In this document: piece after piece, positions 63,901-64,000 of the stretch | Layout of the letters: each line of letters begins with the position of its first letter | Numbering within the stretch: the stretch's first letter is position 1 | Assembly: GCA_020543525.1 (NCBI GenBank) | Contig: JAHYIO010000036.1 | Span: forward strand, 2,294,001 to 2,358,000 | Source of the DNA: Coriolopsis trogii | Taxonomy: Eukaryota; Basidiomycota; Agaricomycetes; Polyporales; Polyporaceae | Direction of reading: 5' to 3' | Length of the DNA: 64,000 bases | The notes under the pieces: model-generated | What the model saw: the letters and a program-made list of their open reading frames with translations, nothing else | Databases searched by the model: none | What the model was told of the DNA's origin: nothing | Translations under genes and position numbers: made by a program

Positions 63901-64000
63901 TGGCTTTTAGCTAAACGTACGTGTATATGTGTATGACAGTCCGTGGCCTCTTCTACTTCCCCCGAACCCGCTTCACTCTATCCGAGAAGTTCATATGGGT
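60917..64000. other. Long region upstream of the bZIP gene, no supported genes
   Basis: About 3.1 kb to the right edge. The open frames are those expected of GC-rich non-coding DNA. None has a motif, signal peptide or exon structure I can defend. The bZIP promoter must lie in its left part; a long regulatory region or leader would suit a transcription factor gene. A T-rich run lies near 63620. Confidence 0.45.

Overview
The window is nuclear DNA from a filamentous basidiomycete, most likely an agaricomycete close to the Polyporales. The reasons are many 50-60 bp GT-AG introns, GC-rich compact genes, a seven-helix membrane protein of a type that is expanded in mushroom-forming fungi, a basidiomycete-type bZIP factor and a hybrid histidine kinase with GAF-like segments. 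I see no prokaryotic operons, phage, CRISPR arrays or rRNA. Gene models below were built by joining reading frames at visible splice sites and by recognising conserved protein motifs; no database search was possible.

Layout. 1-3.3 kb: the 3' part of a CPSF6-like RRM protein, convergent with an SPT2-type histone chaperone. 3.8-17 kb is an accessory stretch. It holds a decayed FAD-linked (berberine-bridge type) oxidase, a seven-helix membrane protein, an uncharacterised protein with an NNCQHF motif, a class-3-like lipase, an intact secreted FAD-linked oxidase (paralogue of the decayed copy) and a serine-carboxypeptidase-like secreted protein whose nucleophile codon reads Arg. 19-35 kb is core housekeeping: B-type cyclin, cytochrome b5-acyl-CoA dehydrogenase fusion, Xi-class glutathione transferase, SelO, Arp3, tRNA-Val(AAC) and Atg17. 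At 35.46-35.77 kb there is a nearly perfect 138-bp inverted repeat just upstream of tRNA-Leu(AAG). 36-44 kb holds proline iminopeptidase, mannose-6-phosphate isomerase, and one continuous frame joining a cystathionine-lyase-type PLP enzyme to mevalonate kinase. 44-61 kb holds a large hybrid histidine kinase, dolichol kinase, uracil-DNA glycosylase and a bZIP transcription factor. The two long stretches 56.7-59.9 kb and 60.9-64 kb show no gene I can support.

Functional links. Several genes feed isoprenoid and glycosylation chemistry: mevalonate kinase (isoprenoid precursors), dolichol kinase (dolichyl phosphate) and mannose-6-phosphate isomerase (mannose for GDP-mannose). They lie within about 16 kb, but on both strands and with unrelated genes between them, so I treat this as coincidence unless synteny says otherwise.

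The most interesting observations are the apparent lyase-mevalonate kinase fusion (40123-43445, no in-frame ATG between the two domains) and the 313-bp fold-back element at 35456-35768. Next come the Ser-to-Arg change in the carboxypeptidase-like protein and the intact/decayed pair of FAD oxidases.
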